Numbered from the stretch's first letter, positions 11,195 to 24,590 are shown. The stretch: DNA of 64,000 bases from Manis javanica (GCF_040802235.1 NC_133167.1:98132001-98196000); one strand, 5' to 3'. A program made the numbers and translations. The notes: generated by a model from the sequence alone, not told the origin.

Positions 11195-13350
11195 TCTTTT
11201 GAGTTTCTGTTCATTTATCTCTATTGCTATAATAGCTACTATGGGGTCTGTATAAAGATTAATATATTGGGAATATTAAATACTTAGAAAAATGAAGATA
11301 GTCCATTAATCTGCAAAGGAGCAAAACTAAAATAGAAGTTATAAAGCAGTAAAATTTGACTCTAGTGAATGGTATTGAATAAAAATAAAAATTAGCTGGA
11401 TAATTAAGTTATCAAAAAAGGAATAAGAAACTAAGTAACTAAAAATTATAATTGATACCACCAGTTTTATTTTCATGAAGCTATTTTCAAAATAAGCACA
11501 TGTGTATGCTTTTGTATCTCATAAGTACTATATATATATACACACACACATTTTTGATACACATTAAAAAATATCTTTGATAAATGGCTTCTCCAATTAA
11601 TTTTCACTTTAAATGCTACTAGCCAGAATAATATCTTGCCAGTTTAAAAGCTTACTTGTAAATTAAAAAAGTCATTATTTTCTGCTTTGTGGGATAATGG
11701 AGTTTCTCTTCTTAATAACACCCATAGGACATTAGTTTTTTGGCTTTTTTTACATATGTTATTAGTTGTGCACATGTGTACTCGTGACTGTGCATACATA
11801 TGAGAAGGGTGGTAATGCCACTTATGTGGAGGGATAACATGATATTTGCCAGTAGCTTAAATGGTGTCACCACCTCATCAATCATGTTTTGTTTTTCCAG
11901 CTGCCCAGTTATGAAAGCTGCTGAATCGAGTGTTGGCAAATACTATTGTTTTGAAAGTGGAGGTCTTTTAAAAATAACTAAAGCAATTTGTAATATATAA
12001 TTAATTGAAAACATAATTCATGAGAACTTGAGGAACATGACATACGAATTGGGCATCATTTAAAAAAATTAAGGACATTCTCTAGATAAAGGCTCAATAA
12101 ATAATGCAGATAGGGCCACAGTAACTTTCACTGTATTATTTATTAATTTCTGGATGGTCTTATATAAAGTCATGATTTTTTTATCAGCACTTGCTGTTCA
12201 TTAGACCACTGGGGTGAGGAGTCAGGAAATCCTCAGATTTTGGGGGTTTTGTACATGTTTTTAGGAATAAAATGCAATTGGCTTATGTGGAATCATAAAT
12301 ACAACCTCTTTCAATAAATGGCCTTATTTGTTAATGTCTTTATTTGAAAATATTCAGTAAACTTATGTCTGCGTTACTTTAAAACTAATATGCTTACTTT
12401 TAAGACACTTACTTTTTTGTCTATGTGAATAAATCATTAACTTTTTATTATTTGCTACTTTTGCTGCTGTCATTACCCTTGCACCCTCTAGCATCTTGAA
12501 GGGATAACAGACTATCTTGAGTACCATATTTTGCAATTAGAGAGTTTCTTAGAGTGACCTTTTCTAAAAGAAATTTCTCTTTTGAAGTCATTTATGATCA
12601 TTACAATTAAAAAAATGCTGATCAAATGTCCCTCGATGGTGATGACTGTCATAATCAAGTAACTATCAAGACAAAACTTTACTTCCAAATTAATAAATAT
12701 GGTGATCTTGGTTTGGAAAATATTGACACTGTCCTTATCATGTTTTTCATGTTTATGTAGGGAAGTTTCAAGGCAAGAAGGAGGACATTTCTCCCTGAAA
12801 GAAAAGATTGTATGAGATGACGTATTATCCTAAGAAAGCGATATAGCGAAGAAGCATTTGAAATCATGTGCCCTGCTTTCTGGCACACACTGGGGTTTAG
12901 TATATTTTACATGAACCAGCCTTTCGTTCTGTGACATAGTGAGAGTTGAAATTTCATCCTGTTAAAATAATTGTTTCATTAACCAATGTCCACTATTCAG
13001 CTTCTAAGAAGCAGTTGGACAACACCAAGAGAACAGTTTTAAATCTAAGTCTTACCAGAAAACGTATGCCCTCTGAAATGTTCACTACCATAGTTGTTTT
13101 TAATTCTTCACACACTGACTTTCAAGATAATTATTTTTTATGTCTTAATGATTCAGCATTGATTATCTAGTCTGTGGATTATTGAGGCCTTACATCAGAT
13201 TTGGTCTCCTTAAATTTTGGCTCTTTCACTTTGTAGATCCTACACTGGAATGCACTGAGGAATAGAGGGACAGCAGAAACTGAAGTAAATTAGTTTTGTA
13301 CTAATTTTCAGTATTTCAAAATTATATATCAAAGGTTTAATTAGGTAGGA
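11195..13350. other. Unassigned AT-rich stretch
   Basis: Apart from a short (TA)6(CA)5 tract at 11529-11550, no repeat or gene could be assigned. Frames are at most 75 codons and have no recognisable domain. Confidence 0.5.
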
Positions 13351-13369
13351 GTAGAACATTATAGTCTAC

Positions 13370-13560
13370 TCAAATTATTTACTGCAAACCACCCCAAAAC
13401 TTTGTGGCCAAAAGCACAATGATCATTTATATATGCATATTGCTTATGCATTTGCCAGGTGGGGAGTGTTTGGTAGACACAATTTGTGTTTGTTCCAAGT
13501 GTCGTCTCTTGGGACAGCCTGACTGGGAATTGACCAGGGAAACCTAGAAGCAGAAAGTAG
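13370..13560 (-). mobile_element. Possible MLT1-type LTR fragment, antisense
   Basis: The sequence 'tactgcaaaccaccccaaaactttgtggcc' followed by 'aatgatcattta' resembles the antisense 3' portion of MLT1 LTRs, which usually reads 'gtaacaaaccaccccaaaacttagtggcttaaaa'. No LTR termini or target duplication were found. Confidence 0.38.
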
Positions 13561-13599
13561 AAACTGATCATTTCTTGTAACTGGGTCATCATCAGTTAT

Positions 13600-15479
13600 A
13601 CACTATTCTATTAATCATCAATATCTTGGATTTATGGAAAATGAAGTAGGATACATACCTTGAAGTGAGAAAATCATCAAACAAAAATGGCAATTTGGGG
13701 CTGAGTAAGATGATAAACTATTTTTGCATAGTCCAGCTCAGTGCTGGAGCACATTACTCAGGATAAAATATAAAGTTATATAGGAAGGGTATGATAACAT
13801 ATCATATCCATAAGGAAGTCTGGGTGTGACTGAGGGCATGTCTCCAAGTTTTTAGAGAAGATATAATATAGGAGACAATTCTATTTATCACAGTAGATCC
13901 CTTAGTGACATTTCTCAGGATATAGAATTCAAATGGCCATGACCCTAAAGGCATTTCCCCTAATACTAATCACTTCCTTAAATTTGGGGGACATTTTATT
14001 GTTCATAGAGTATTATATATTATTTATTGTTATTGTGGTTTTTACCCATACACCTTTCTTCTAAGCACCCAGGCTTTGAAATTCATAATCAGGTCCTCAA
14101 TTGTCAAATTTGTTTAATATAATGAATTGCTTATACTACCCATTTCCATGCTGGATATACAATTTAGTTTCTAAATTAGAACATTCTGGGAAATCTCAAA
14201 AAAGTCACTAAATTTTAAACTTTTCTGGCCTTCTGAAATCTTTTTTATGAGCTTTATTTTAGCAAAAAGGACCAATTTAGACTTGGACCCAGCACATTTT
14301 GTATTCTTTGAAAATGTTCCCAAAGTCTATATCAATATATTATGTGTACATTTGAAATGAGGTTCCACACTTCATAAACCTATGTTCTGTATTAAACTTC
14401 ATCTGGGGAAGTCTGTATCAGTTTTCTAGGGTGTAAAGTGATGGAAAAAATGAATCTTGTTTGAGTTAATGTTAGCTTGCTTATGAAATGGCCTCTTGGG
14501 GCATGAAGGAGAGTGGCTGGAAATTTGTGTCTGCAAAGTAGACTGGAATCTGTTAAAAATTACCTCCAGATAAGAGGAATGAGCTGGGTAATAAAATGAT
14601 TTCAATAGTATGAAACATTTGTTTTTAATGTAGAAGTCATTGGACATGAGAATAGTTTTTTCCTGCCTCTAGTTTTTTTCTTCTTCCCTGACAAGGGATT
14701 TCCTGCTCTTAAAATATTCTTTCTAAATGTCTATTGAATTGTTTGCCAATGAAATCCAGAAATCTTGTTAGTCTAAGGTGAGAAAATCGGTATTAACTTT
14801 CCTTGTGCTAACATTTCCACTATTGACCTAGGATTAAAGAGCCGAAGCATTCAGTCCTGGAAACAGTTGAAACTGAGTGACACTTGGGTCAAGATGAAGA
14901 GCTACTTTAGTAAATGCTAGGAACAAATATCCAGCTATATTTCAAATACATAGTTTGATTATCATTGTGAACATTGTAATTATTTCATTTTAAAACTGCA
15001 ATATTGTTGTTCCACATAAAATACAGGTAACACTGTTAGCCCACTGTAAATGCACTTTTGTTTCCAGCACATATGTTAAGAAATCACTAATCTATGAAAG
15101 AAATAGATTGATTTTAATATTCACAGGTTACCTTCTGTGCCTTTCCTATGTACTGTTTCCTGACATTTTCTCTATAACATGACCTCCATTGCATTTAGAA
15201 TGTGGGTAAATTAAAGAGAAAACAAAACAAAACAAAACACATCTGCCTCTGTCACCAAGGGAATTTAAAATATTTAAAAAATATTTTCCAAGTTGAATTG
15301 GCAGCTTCATTTGCTATCAGTTTTCATTTTTCTTTCCTCTGAATAATAAACAACTTAAAAGTAGTATTCCTCTTGTACTCTATTTGCATAAAATATTTCC
15401 CAATGTACATGGTGATTTTACTTCGAGAAAATGTCACTAGTAAAGGAAAAACAGGCAAACTTCCAGTGCTGGTGTTTGT
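13600..15479. other. Unassigned AT-rich stretch
   Basis: No gene or recognised repeat was found. There are a few A-rich homopolymer patches (for example near 15220-15240, an interrupted caaaa repeat) but nothing with clear termini. Confidence 0.5.
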
Positions 15480-15720
15480 AAATCTTCCAGTTCGTCACTC
15501 TGTTCCTTTTCAGAAGAATCAGGTGGCATGATCTGACACTGCGCATGCTCCACCCTCACCCGCAGGCTTGCACAGAAAGAAAACCTCTGATTTCTGCTTT
15601 CTTAAGTTGAAGTGCTGTAATCACAAACCCAATTTCGACCTCACCCTAGCGAATCTCGTCAGAATTGACAACTGCCAGCCCAAATCTTAACCATTAACAC
15701 GATTCTTCCACACCTGCGTG
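15480..15720. promoter_or_regulatory. CpG-containing segment with NRF1-like site
   Basis: CpG dinucleotides are scarce in the window, yet about eight occur here within 240 bp. TGCGCATGCT at 15540-15549 is close to the NRF1 palindrome GCGCATGCGC. No transcript, ORF or recognised repeat overlaps. It could be a weak promoter or enhancer, or simply unique DNA with chance CpGs; the sequence alone cannot decide. Confidence 0.22.
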
Positions 15721-15754
15721 GACACTTCTGGTACAGTTTTGTTTCCAGGCAGAT

Positions 15755-15852
15755 TGAGGGAAGGAGAAAAAGAGAAGGAAGAGAAGACAGGTGAAACGAG
15801 AGAAAAAGAGAGGAGCGGAATGAAGGGAGAAGGAAGGGAGGAAGGAAGAAAA
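15755..15852. repeat. GA-rich polypurine tract
   Basis: About 100 bp of almost pure purine on the plus strand, made of GGAA/GAGA/AAGG units with only a few pyrimidine interruptions. The three overlapping minus-strand frames here (up to 85 codons, rich in Ser, Leu and Phe) are products of this low-complexity tract, not genes. Confidence 0.85.
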
Positions 15853-17310
15853 CATGTCTGAGTTGTAAAGGATATAAGAACAGCCAGCATTTTGATATGA
15901 CAAAACAGCCGAGCATTAAAAGAAATCATAGAAAGCCCAAAGAGACACGTAGAGCAATTGTTCTTTAAATATTAAATTGTCCTTATTTGACGTTTGAAAT
16001 CTTTGCCAATACAGGTCTCTGGGATGGGGTAGATTTTTAGGCTGTTCCTTATGAATTCTCTTGGCGCTCCGAGCACTCACAGTACAATACTAATTAAGGT
16101 GTTGCCTTCATCATTCAGCTTGTATTGCTCTTGGTGTTTGTTTAGGTGTCAGACCTCTAATTTTTAAAAGATAACTGCTTTTTAAAGGGATTTATGCTTT
16201 TGAAAGTTACAAAAAAGATGGAGTAGTTGAGTGACACTGAAGGTTTCACGATCTTGTTTCTTCTTTGAACTTCTTGTGTTCAATAAAATGGCATTGGTGT
16301 CGAAGCTTTGTAGATACATCAACATCTGGGTAGCTGTGTTTTTTATTTTGTAGTCTGTGCAAACTTTCTCTCAACTCCATCTATTTCAATTAGTTCTATC
16401 CTCTTTTCCCTGTGTCTAGGGCATATGCCAGGGTCACAGATGGAAACTTGAAAGATATTTTAACCATAATGACCTAACACGGTAGTTTCTAGTTAAATCT
16501 TTCATAAAACTTCCATTTATTGCACTGATTTTTTTCTTTTCTTTTTTCTAGCACAGTACTGTCATCTGCTAAGTGTATTTTTACATCTTTCTCAAATGCA
16601 TTCACTGATTTGGGTCCCGTTGATTCCCAATAATAAAAAACACAACCCTCTTGATTATCAGAAATTGATTTTTTCTTGCTCTTCAAGAAAGAGCCTAATT
16701 TGGTTTAAGGCACTCAGAGCTGGTGAAATCACTTGTATTTATCTATCATTTTTGCTTTAGAATTCAAAATCACAAAGGTGTTTTTGATGATCATAAATGT
16801 GTGGACAGTATAGTATTATATATCCCTTTTCAAATCCCAGTGTTCAGCTTGATTACTCTTTGGGTGTCAGACAAGCCAAACATGTAACATTTTTTGCAAG
16901 TATTTGTTTTGAGAGTGGCTTGTACTACCTATCATATCCGTGTGTGATTACTTTGTTTAGCTGACTCACTTGAAAGAGTATGAAATGAAATCAACAACTT
17001 CCAAAGAGGAACAATAAAAGATATTACAGAATAAATGATAATGACTAATTTTTAGGAGGAAAAACCTATCTGGTTGTGTCTCAGTTTAAAAATATATGAG
17101 CAATTTTTAAATCAAACTCACAACCATTGAGTTGTGAGGAAATAAACATTTTCCACACAGGATCATATTTTCATTAAGTTTCTTTGCAAGATAATTTTTT
17201 TCAAAATATTTTCATGGATGAAAAAGCTCAGTTGTCTGCTTCCAGATGAGCCAATAACTTAGAAAAAAGAGAATCAAGAGAATCAAGAGTATCAAGATAA
17301 TATATGTAGA
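15853..17310. other. Unassigned stretch
   Basis: No recognised gene or repeat. The 16050-16180 part contains a homeodomain-type core (ACTAATTAAGG) within low-repeat sequence. Nothing else stands out. Confidence 0.45.
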
Positions 17311-17319
17311 CAAAGTTGG

Positions 17320-17655
17320 AAGCAAAGGCCCAACAAAAGGAAAATGGTTCAAGAAATGGTGGTATAACCAAAAAATAGAAGTAAGGCAGCCATTAGAAAT
17401 CCTGTATTCAAAAAATGTAATGGCAATGGAAAATGCAAGTGAAAAGGTCATAACATTATAAAGAAGCATAGATATATGCACGTATAAACATACACATACA
17501 TATGTGTGCATAGAAAGAGGGGAAGCACAGGAACTGAAATGTTAACAGTGATTATATCCGCATAGTGGTTTTTCTGTTTTCTGTTGTGCTGTTTTCCTTA
17601 TTTTTCTAGTATAGGTTCTTTTTTACTTTTGATAAGCAGAAAAATAATATTATTT
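17320..17655 (+). mobile_element. Old L1 3' end (L1M class)
   Basis: Degraded ORF2 C-terminal motifs are visible ('gcagccattag', 'atggcaatggaaaatgc', 'gtgaaaaggtc'). They are followed by an ACATA-rich tract and the 3'UTR pattern 'aaatgttaacagtgattatatccgcatagtgg', ending in a T-rich to A-rich tail at 'tttttacttttgataagcagaaaaa'. This is the order seen in old mammalian L1M 3' ends. The 99-codon hydrophobic frame on the minus strand (17212-17511) is antisense to it and is not a gene. Confidence 0.75.
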
Positions 17656-17814
17656 GACATAGGAAAAACTGCAAGAGACGAAGCTTAGTGTTTTTGTTAA
17701 TCCTGAAACTAAGACAAGACAAAGCAAAACAAACCCAAATCACTCAACCACGAATTCAAGGATGGGAGACAGAGTGTGGCTTGATCAAATAAATGACTTT
17801 GAGGTTTATCATGA

Positions 17815-17935
17815 CACAAACCTCAAGTCACAGGCTGGCTCTTCCAATCTTTAGTTGCATGGCCTTGCATAAGAGTTGCTACACAGCTCTGCATCTTGGT
17901 TGGTGAGTACTTATGAGACTTCATAGAGGAGCCTA
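17815..17935 (-). repeat. Possible MIR fragment, antisense
   Basis: The plus-strand pattern 'ggctggctcttcca...ttagttgcatggccttgcataag' resembles antisense MIR ('cctggctctgccacttactagctgtgtgaccttgggcaag'). It is strongly diverged. Confidence 0.38.
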
Positions 17936-20210
17936 GAATGGGAATTCTTGTTTTTCAAATTGCATTTATTTTATTTTGGGGGAGTAATTCCTCACATTTC
18001 ATTTTGGAAGTTGGTCATGTTTGTTATATGACCGTCTCTTCCATAAGAGGACCCTACTCACTTTTGCATTGTGGCCCCTTCCTAACATTTAATGAATAAA
18101 GGCTGAAAGCTACATTTGTTTAAAAAAATTATGTGCTTAATTACTCCTTTCCTCTACTGGTAAAATATTTTGCAGTATATTTTGCTATCTGCAGCTTGAG
18201 CAGCACAAGACAAATTCTTTTTCTATATGCCTTATGTCTTTGAAGGTCCCTATTTAACTCTAAGCAACTAAAATATTGCTAATTTAATAATCTGAGGCAA
18301 AGCATATTTCCCATATTATAATTTCATAAATACATTTGTTTTAGTAATTTATTATTTATGGAATTAATTCCATAATACTTCTATTAGTGGTATTTTCATC
18401 TTAAACCCTATTTTTTTGACTGCGGAATCAAAGGCTTCATCTTTACCCAAGAGAATTGAAATATTTAGCTACAGGTAGGAAAGATACAGGGCATAGGGAG
18501 AGAAAAAAGGTTCCAAGTTCTTCAACACCCCCTGCTATTGCATCTTCTTGGTAGCTATATATTGAACCTTATGTAAAGTAAGCATGTGAATATTTCTACC
18601 ACTGACTATAGGGACTATTTCACAGGTACCAGAGATTTTTCCTGTATCTATAAATATGGGGAGTAATGTTGTATTCAGTTGTTGAAGAGCATTTGCCACC
18701 ATTTGAACTAACCTGTTTTGTAATTTAAAAAATTAATGGGTGCCTTTCTTAATTGCTATTGGAAGATTTTGACTAGGCATTATTTACTCATTAATCACAC
18801 ATGAATTAATTTCACAAATATCTATTCAGTATCTCTTCTGTTGTTGGTACTCTACTAGTTCTTTATATCTTTATTAGACCAAAATAGATAAGAATAGTTA
18901 TTTCATCATATTTTAATAGCTGGCAAACAACTCTCCCCATCCTCATTCTTAGTACTTCATACTTATATTTGGTGATAGTTGACAGTTAAGAATATATACT
19001 AACATATTTCTTTGACTCTCATAGCAAACCCTAAATAGATAGAGGGATTCCAAGATAAGATAAGGCACATGGAGTGCTATACACATGGAAGAGATTTTAG
19101 AAACTCTTACTGAGAAAATGACCAGAGCTCAGACACTTAGCAACTTCTCTTCTGTAAGATATTGCTTAATTTAGATTAAGAGCCTATGACAGGATGTTAG
19201 TGACATCAGCAACTTTAGGCAAGTTCACGTAGACCAGGCTTTGATACAATTCACTTTTTTGGGGGGGGGCGCGTGGTATTTCCAACTTGTACGAATACTT
19301 TCTTTATTCTTACACATCCTTCTCTCATATTTTCTCTGGAAGGATTTGATGTGTCAGTTGACTGAACTTACTCTTCACAAATGTTTTTAACTGTTAGATA
19401 TTGGTATCTTGGAATCTCTTGTCTGTCACCACCACAGAAGAAATCCCTTGTGCAAACTCGGGATTTTGTAATAGACAGCACTTGGACTTGTGGGAGTCAG
19501 TCATGACCTTATAGCTAACAATCAGATAATGGTTGAGTAAAATAGCTCCAAGAAATAGAACTGTTAGGAAAAAGGAAGGAAAGAAGATAAGTAGGTAGGT
19601 GTTTTATTTGGTTTGAGAGAAGAAATATTTCAGCCTTTAGGTGTTGGTCTTTAATAAAGCAGGTGATATAGTATTAGTTTTTGGTCTGGGGTTTATTTTG
19701 TGGGTACAGGGCATTTTAAACTACAGTTAGAGGCATGGATTGGGTAATGGAAATTAATTTATTCAATTCTCACTTTCTAGCACATCTTCACCATGTTGAA
19801 CTCATTTGAACACAGTCTTGAATAGATGAGAAACCTCTGTAAGAGTAATGGTTGAGATTCATTGCAGTTTTGTTTCCTTAATGAACACCTACCTCTTTTC
19901 AAAGTGGCTATTTCCTGGAAGGCAGTTGGCCACAATTTAAATACAGCAGGATTTAAATTAAGTTCATTAATGGAAATATACCTTATGTAAAACTTAGAGG
20001 AATTGAATTATTTTTTTGCAGTGAGCTATTTCACATAGCATTATTTCTTGAAAGAAATGGGCAACTGGTTGTAGCATAGACATAGTTATACTATATAACT
20101 CTTTTAGATAACTAGCAATACTTTTTTTATTAAGCTTGCAGACATAATAATAATTACAACATAAATATTCTTTATGTTTTTGTGTTATTTAGAGATCATA
20201 AATAGACCCA
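17936..20210. other. Unassigned AT-rich stretch
   Basis: No gene or firm repeat was found. 18790-18900 weakly resembles an antisense L2 3' end ('cacaaatatctattcagtatctc'). A T6G9 homopolymer switch occurs at 19255-19269. Confidence 0.45.
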
Positions 20211-20214
20211 TATA

Positions 20215-20370
20215 GAATTTTTAAATGATTCTCAAAAACACTATAATGTGTAAGATATGAGTCCTTATTCTGGTGGTGAGCAAAATGAGATCTAAGACAT
20301 TAAGAAACATCCCTAAGGCCACATAACTTGTTATCACAGAGCCAAGACTTAGAGTTGGCTTAGCATATTA
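20215..20370 (+). mobile_element. MIR SINE fragment
   Basis: The succession 'ctaagacattaagaaacatccctaaggccacataacttgttatcacagagccaagactt' follows the MIR order of 'gaggttaagtaacttgcccaaggtcacacagctagtaagtggcagagccaggatt'. The tRNA-like 5' part is largely lost. Confidence 0.6.
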
Positions 20371-20374
20371 GTGA

Positions 20375-21060
20375 ACTATGGAAAAGCAAAAGCAAGAGAA
20401 TTTTAGCAAGCAAAACCAGAGAATAAGTAATGCCATCAAAAGGACAATAATAAGCCCTACAGTTGATTTTTAATTGAGATGAAAATACATACCATTTTAA
20501 AGAGATAAAGAGAACAGCCATCAACCTACAATTCTCTACTTGGCAAAATATTCTTCAGAATTGGGAGCAACATAAATACAGTTCCAGAGAAGTAAAAATG
20601 AGGGGACTTTATCACTCACAGATGGGAAATAAAAGGAAGTTTTTCAAACAAGGGGGAGTTTTCACCAACAGAAAAACAAAGATGAAGGAATTAAGATCAA
20701 CAAAATATGTAAATATGTGTATAAATATAAAAGAATATTGACTCAACTGAACAATAATAACCATGCCTTATGAAAACATTATAATATATTCCAATATTTT
20801 AAAATATTTGTGGTATCAAATTGAGTGACAAAATCACACCAAGGGGGAGCATGAAGTGAACTGTGTTAAAGAATATTAAGAACCTAGACTTACCTCGAGT
20901 AGTAGAAGCACTAAATCACTAATCTGCAGTTGATTCTAACAAGTCAGATAGGTCTACTGTAATCTCTAGAGTAAGACTAGTAGAAGACTTTATAATTCGC
21001 AAACTAATACGTTTTAAATTGAGATAATAAAGGAATAAAATTTGATTAAGAAAGCAATGG
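20375..21060 (+). mobile_element. HAL1-like / old L1 ORF1-end relic
   Basis: The left part corresponds to the end of an L1-type ORF1, with 'caacctacaattctctacttggcaaaatattcttcagaa' comparable to the conserved ORF1 C-terminal segment, which encodes a 'QPxILYP' type motif. It continues into a HAL1-like 3' region ('ctgtaatctctagagtaa'). No intact frame remains. HAL1 elements are L1 derivatives carrying ORF1 only. The distinction from an L1ME-type element cannot be made by eye. Confidence 0.6.
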
Positions 21061-23635
21061 AGGCAATGTATGTGAAACAATACAAACAGCAACCACATCT
21101 CCCACCAAGTTGTGTGATGGTAGATGTAAATCCACTAAAGCCATAATTATGTGAATACCAGTGGATTACACACACGAGTTGAAAAATGAAACTGAGTAAA
21201 AAATAAACCCCAATTATATACACATTATAAGAGAGATCAGAAATGTAAGAATCCCTTTTAGGTTTTGTCAAATTATAATCCCGAATTATCTGTTAAATTC
21301 GAAGTCCATTGGTTTTTCATTATCACCATGAGCTGTCAATTAAAAAAAAAATGTTGGTGATAACATATTCCCAGTGTGGTGGACCCCTCCCAGGCTCCCT
21401 TCCCTGTCACCTCTCTGCCCAAAGCAAATCCTTTCCCAGAAATTCCCAGATGTTTGCATAGATCTCATTGGTAAGAATTGTGTCAGCCAATCAAGGGAGT
21501 CTGGGCAGGGTATATTTTCAGCTTTCCAATCGTGATAGTTGAGAAAGACAGGAGTAAAATGAATTTGGATGGATGCTTAGCTACACTGTCTGCCATAAAC
21601 AGGAGGGGCAAGGCTGACGAGTTCACTCTCAGCGGTACCAAGGTGACTGGGATCAACCTGACCATAACAGAGATGCGATTCAGGTTGGGCAAGGACGCTT
21701 AGGGAAAGCATCTGAAGGTCCAGATACATTATTTTGTTCCTCTGCCTTACTTAGTTATATACAAAACCAGAATAAATACTTTGCTGAGGATTTGATGAGA
21801 TGATGCATGTATAAAAGTTAAACAATTGTCAAAAATCTCAGACATCTGAATTCTCCAATAGCAGGAGGAGGTAATCTGAAACAAGTGTAGATGAGCTATC
21901 ACAGGGCAAACTTATGAGACAACACCGAAAAGGCTTGTCATCCACGTTCAATGTTAGCTTAGGCTGATATTTTGAAAAAAAAAAGCAAAATAAAACAAAA
22001 CATCTGTCTATCAAGATCCTTTCAAATGGAGTTTATTTCTCTTTGTCTTACTCCTTCTTTGTTAATACCAAATAGAGTCTTGTCTCCTTTTCCTTACCCC
22101 CTCTTCTGTGTGTGTGTGTGTGCCTTCGTGCTGTGGTGTCTTCTCTAGGAACCTGTGCCCTCCCCTACTCATCCTTTTTTGTCTGTTGTGTTTCCTTTGG
22201 TTCCTCCTGTAGCTGGTGATTATCAGGGATCTGTCAACATCTCACACCTACAGGGGTGGTTTGGAGCTTGGTAAGAAAAAGCAGTAGCTTCAATAAATAC
22301 ATGCTCTTTATTCTGTCATTGTGGTTTAAGGGCTGTATGAATAAATCATTTGCCTTTTTAGTCCCTGCTTCCATTTTGTAAAGCTCATTAACACTGAAAA
22401 ATTTATGTTTTTATAGGATATAGAATATGGTTTGCATAAGTGGCCCATCACAGAGACCACGCAACAAATGGCAAAGTGCTTGAGAGATAAAGTCTTTTGT
22501 ATCTGGAAGTTTCTTTACACAAATTCACAACTCAGGAGCTATAATTAAACCAACAAATAGAAAACAATGCTGCATCCCACCCCACCCACAAGAGAAAAAT
22601 GATCATATTTCAGGGTCAGTCAGAACTTGTTTAAAATTATTTAGTAGGTTTAATAGAAATAATAGGATATTCCCTCCATTGAATTAGCCTGTGCCTTCCC
22701 TATATACTAAAATAGTATTTAAGGTCAGAAACAGTACTATCTTAATGTGAGAGAATAAATATGGATGGGCACAGGCTGTACATCTTGAGTATGCACAAAA
22801 GTAGATCTGAGCTTTGGCAGTGCAGTGCCACCAACTCATCAGTTCTAGGAAGTTCTCATTCAGGGCTCTCATATGATGCTTCTCAGAGGACAGTATGAAT
22901 GAAATGGGATGCGACGTGTGTTCTGTGGTCTTCTCCAGCAGCAAACGTATCAGCCTTTCTTTGTTCCATTGGGTCATGGTAAATGGGACCAAGGACCTGT
23001 CCTGCCCACATCAACATGGGGCCCATGGAGCTGTGGAAGGAGATCGTGTTTGAGATTCTTATGGAACTCATGGCATATTCCAGGTGGCATTCTTTTGGGT
23101 CTGGAGGGATTGGGTGCACTTTAAGAATGAAGCACTGAAAACCACGTCTTTCCGTCTATCAGACAGTTGCATCTCTTTGTGTCTGACTGTCAGTTTTAGT
23201 GGTGTTCAGGCTAGCTCTAGTGTGAATGCTCTCACAGTGTATGTGTATGCTAGAATTTATAGTGTCTATATCATTTTAAATGCTTGATATGAAAAGATCT
23301 GTGTTAGATATCCATTTGCACTATCACATTTGCCTTCTTTAGGATTAATAAATATTTTTATCTTTCCTCTGTATTAGCTAGGTAGTAATACATGTTTACA
23401 TTTTATTGACTATCTTAGATATTATAACATGTATTATGACTTCTTATAATCTAATGTAAATTATTGCTTTTACCACTTCCTTGATACTGCTAGAACCTTA
23501 AAAGTTATCTCCATTTATTCAAATCTTTGCTTTTTAATTTTCTGTTTTAAACTTCACAAACATTGTTATCACTATTTTGAGCAATCAATATTTATATCCA
23601 TCCATATATTTATTCTTTCTTACTCCTTTCTTCCT
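21061..23635. other. Unassigned stretch
   Basis: No gene was identified. 21360-21720 is more GC-rich than its surroundings and could be an unrecognised old repeat. A (TG)8 tract lies at 22107-22122. Around 22680-23120 two overlapping minus-strand frames of 102 and 78 codons occur, with no recognisable domain. Confidence 0.45.
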
Positions 23636-23639
23636 GAAT

Positions 23640-24590
23640 TTCAGTGTTTCTCTTTGGGATCATTTTTCTTTAGCCTATGAAGCTCACTCAGATTATTATT
23701 TTTTATTATTATTATTTTAGTGCAGGTTAGCCATAGATGAATTCCTTATAGATGTATATTATTTTGTCTGAAAGCATATTTATTTCACTTTTATATTTAG
23801 GGGACATTTTTACTGGATGCTGAATAGTAATTAGGCAGTTATTTTTTTTTTTATAAAACACTTCAAAGATTCTATTCTCTTCTGACTTCCATTAACTTCT
23901 ATTGGGAAGGCAGCTACAGTCTTAAGTTTCTCTCCTTTGAGAGTAATGCATCTTTTTTCTTTTGCTGTTTAAAATTCTTCCCCTCTTTCTCTTTTTAGCC
24001 ATTTTAGTCTAGGTGTGTTTCTCTTGAATTTATCTTTCTTATACTTTCTGAATTTATGAGTTGGTATCTTTTCTCAGTTTTGGAAAATTCTTGGCCAACA
24101 TTTTCTTAACTATTACTTTTTTCCTCATTCTTTTCTCCTCTGGAATATTTTTCATTGTATCTAATCTGTTTCTTAGGGTTTCAAACTTTTCATTCCTTTT
24201 TTTCTTTGTGTTTTAGTTTCTAATGACCAGTATTTCAGTTTGCTAATTCCCTTTTATGTCAAATGTACAGACCTATTTGTTAAGGTTTCATATTAGTTAT
24301 AGTATTTTTCAATTTTAGAATTGTATTGTTTATTAGTCACTCCCCTCAGTCTGAAGAAATTCCTCATCTTTTAATTCATTTCCATTATCTCTCCTCTACT
24401 TTTTGTACATAATATTCACAATTATTTTAGATTTCTCATCTTCTAAGCCCAATATCTCATTTATTAGAGGTTTATTTCTATTGTCTGTTACTGCTTTATT
24501 GGATTTTACTTAGAAAACCCTGCTCTTTTTCTTTCCTACTGTTTTTTTCATTGCATGCCCTTTGTGCATAAAATAATTTTAGTAGCTCCA
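23640..24590 (-). mobile_element. Old L1 (L1ME-type), antisense
   Basis: Read on the plus strand, this T-rich segment shows a run of landmarks familiar from antisense L1M/L1ME sequence: 'cagctacagtcttaagtttctct', 'gtctaggtgtgtttctcttgaatttatc', 'cagttttggaaaattcttggccaa', 'gtatttttcaattttagaattg' and 'tttctattgtctgtt', in the expected order. No open frame survives. A short TTA-rich tract at about 23697-23718 lies inside. The ends are approximate. Confidence 0.75.

Noticed and set aside
15659..15929. Three overlapping minus-strand frames rich in Ser, Leu and Phe
   Set aside because: They are translations of the GA-rich polypurine tract in different frames.
17212..17511. 99-codon hydrophobic minus-strand frame, possible membrane protein
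   Set aside because: It is antisense to an old L1 3' end. The Ile/Leu/Phe-rich translation reflects A-rich L1 sequence.
22684..23119. Two adjacent minus-strand frames (102 and 78 codons) that might be a frameshifted pseudogene
   Set aside because: They could not be matched to any protein family. No poly-A tail or target duplication of a processed pseudogene was seen.
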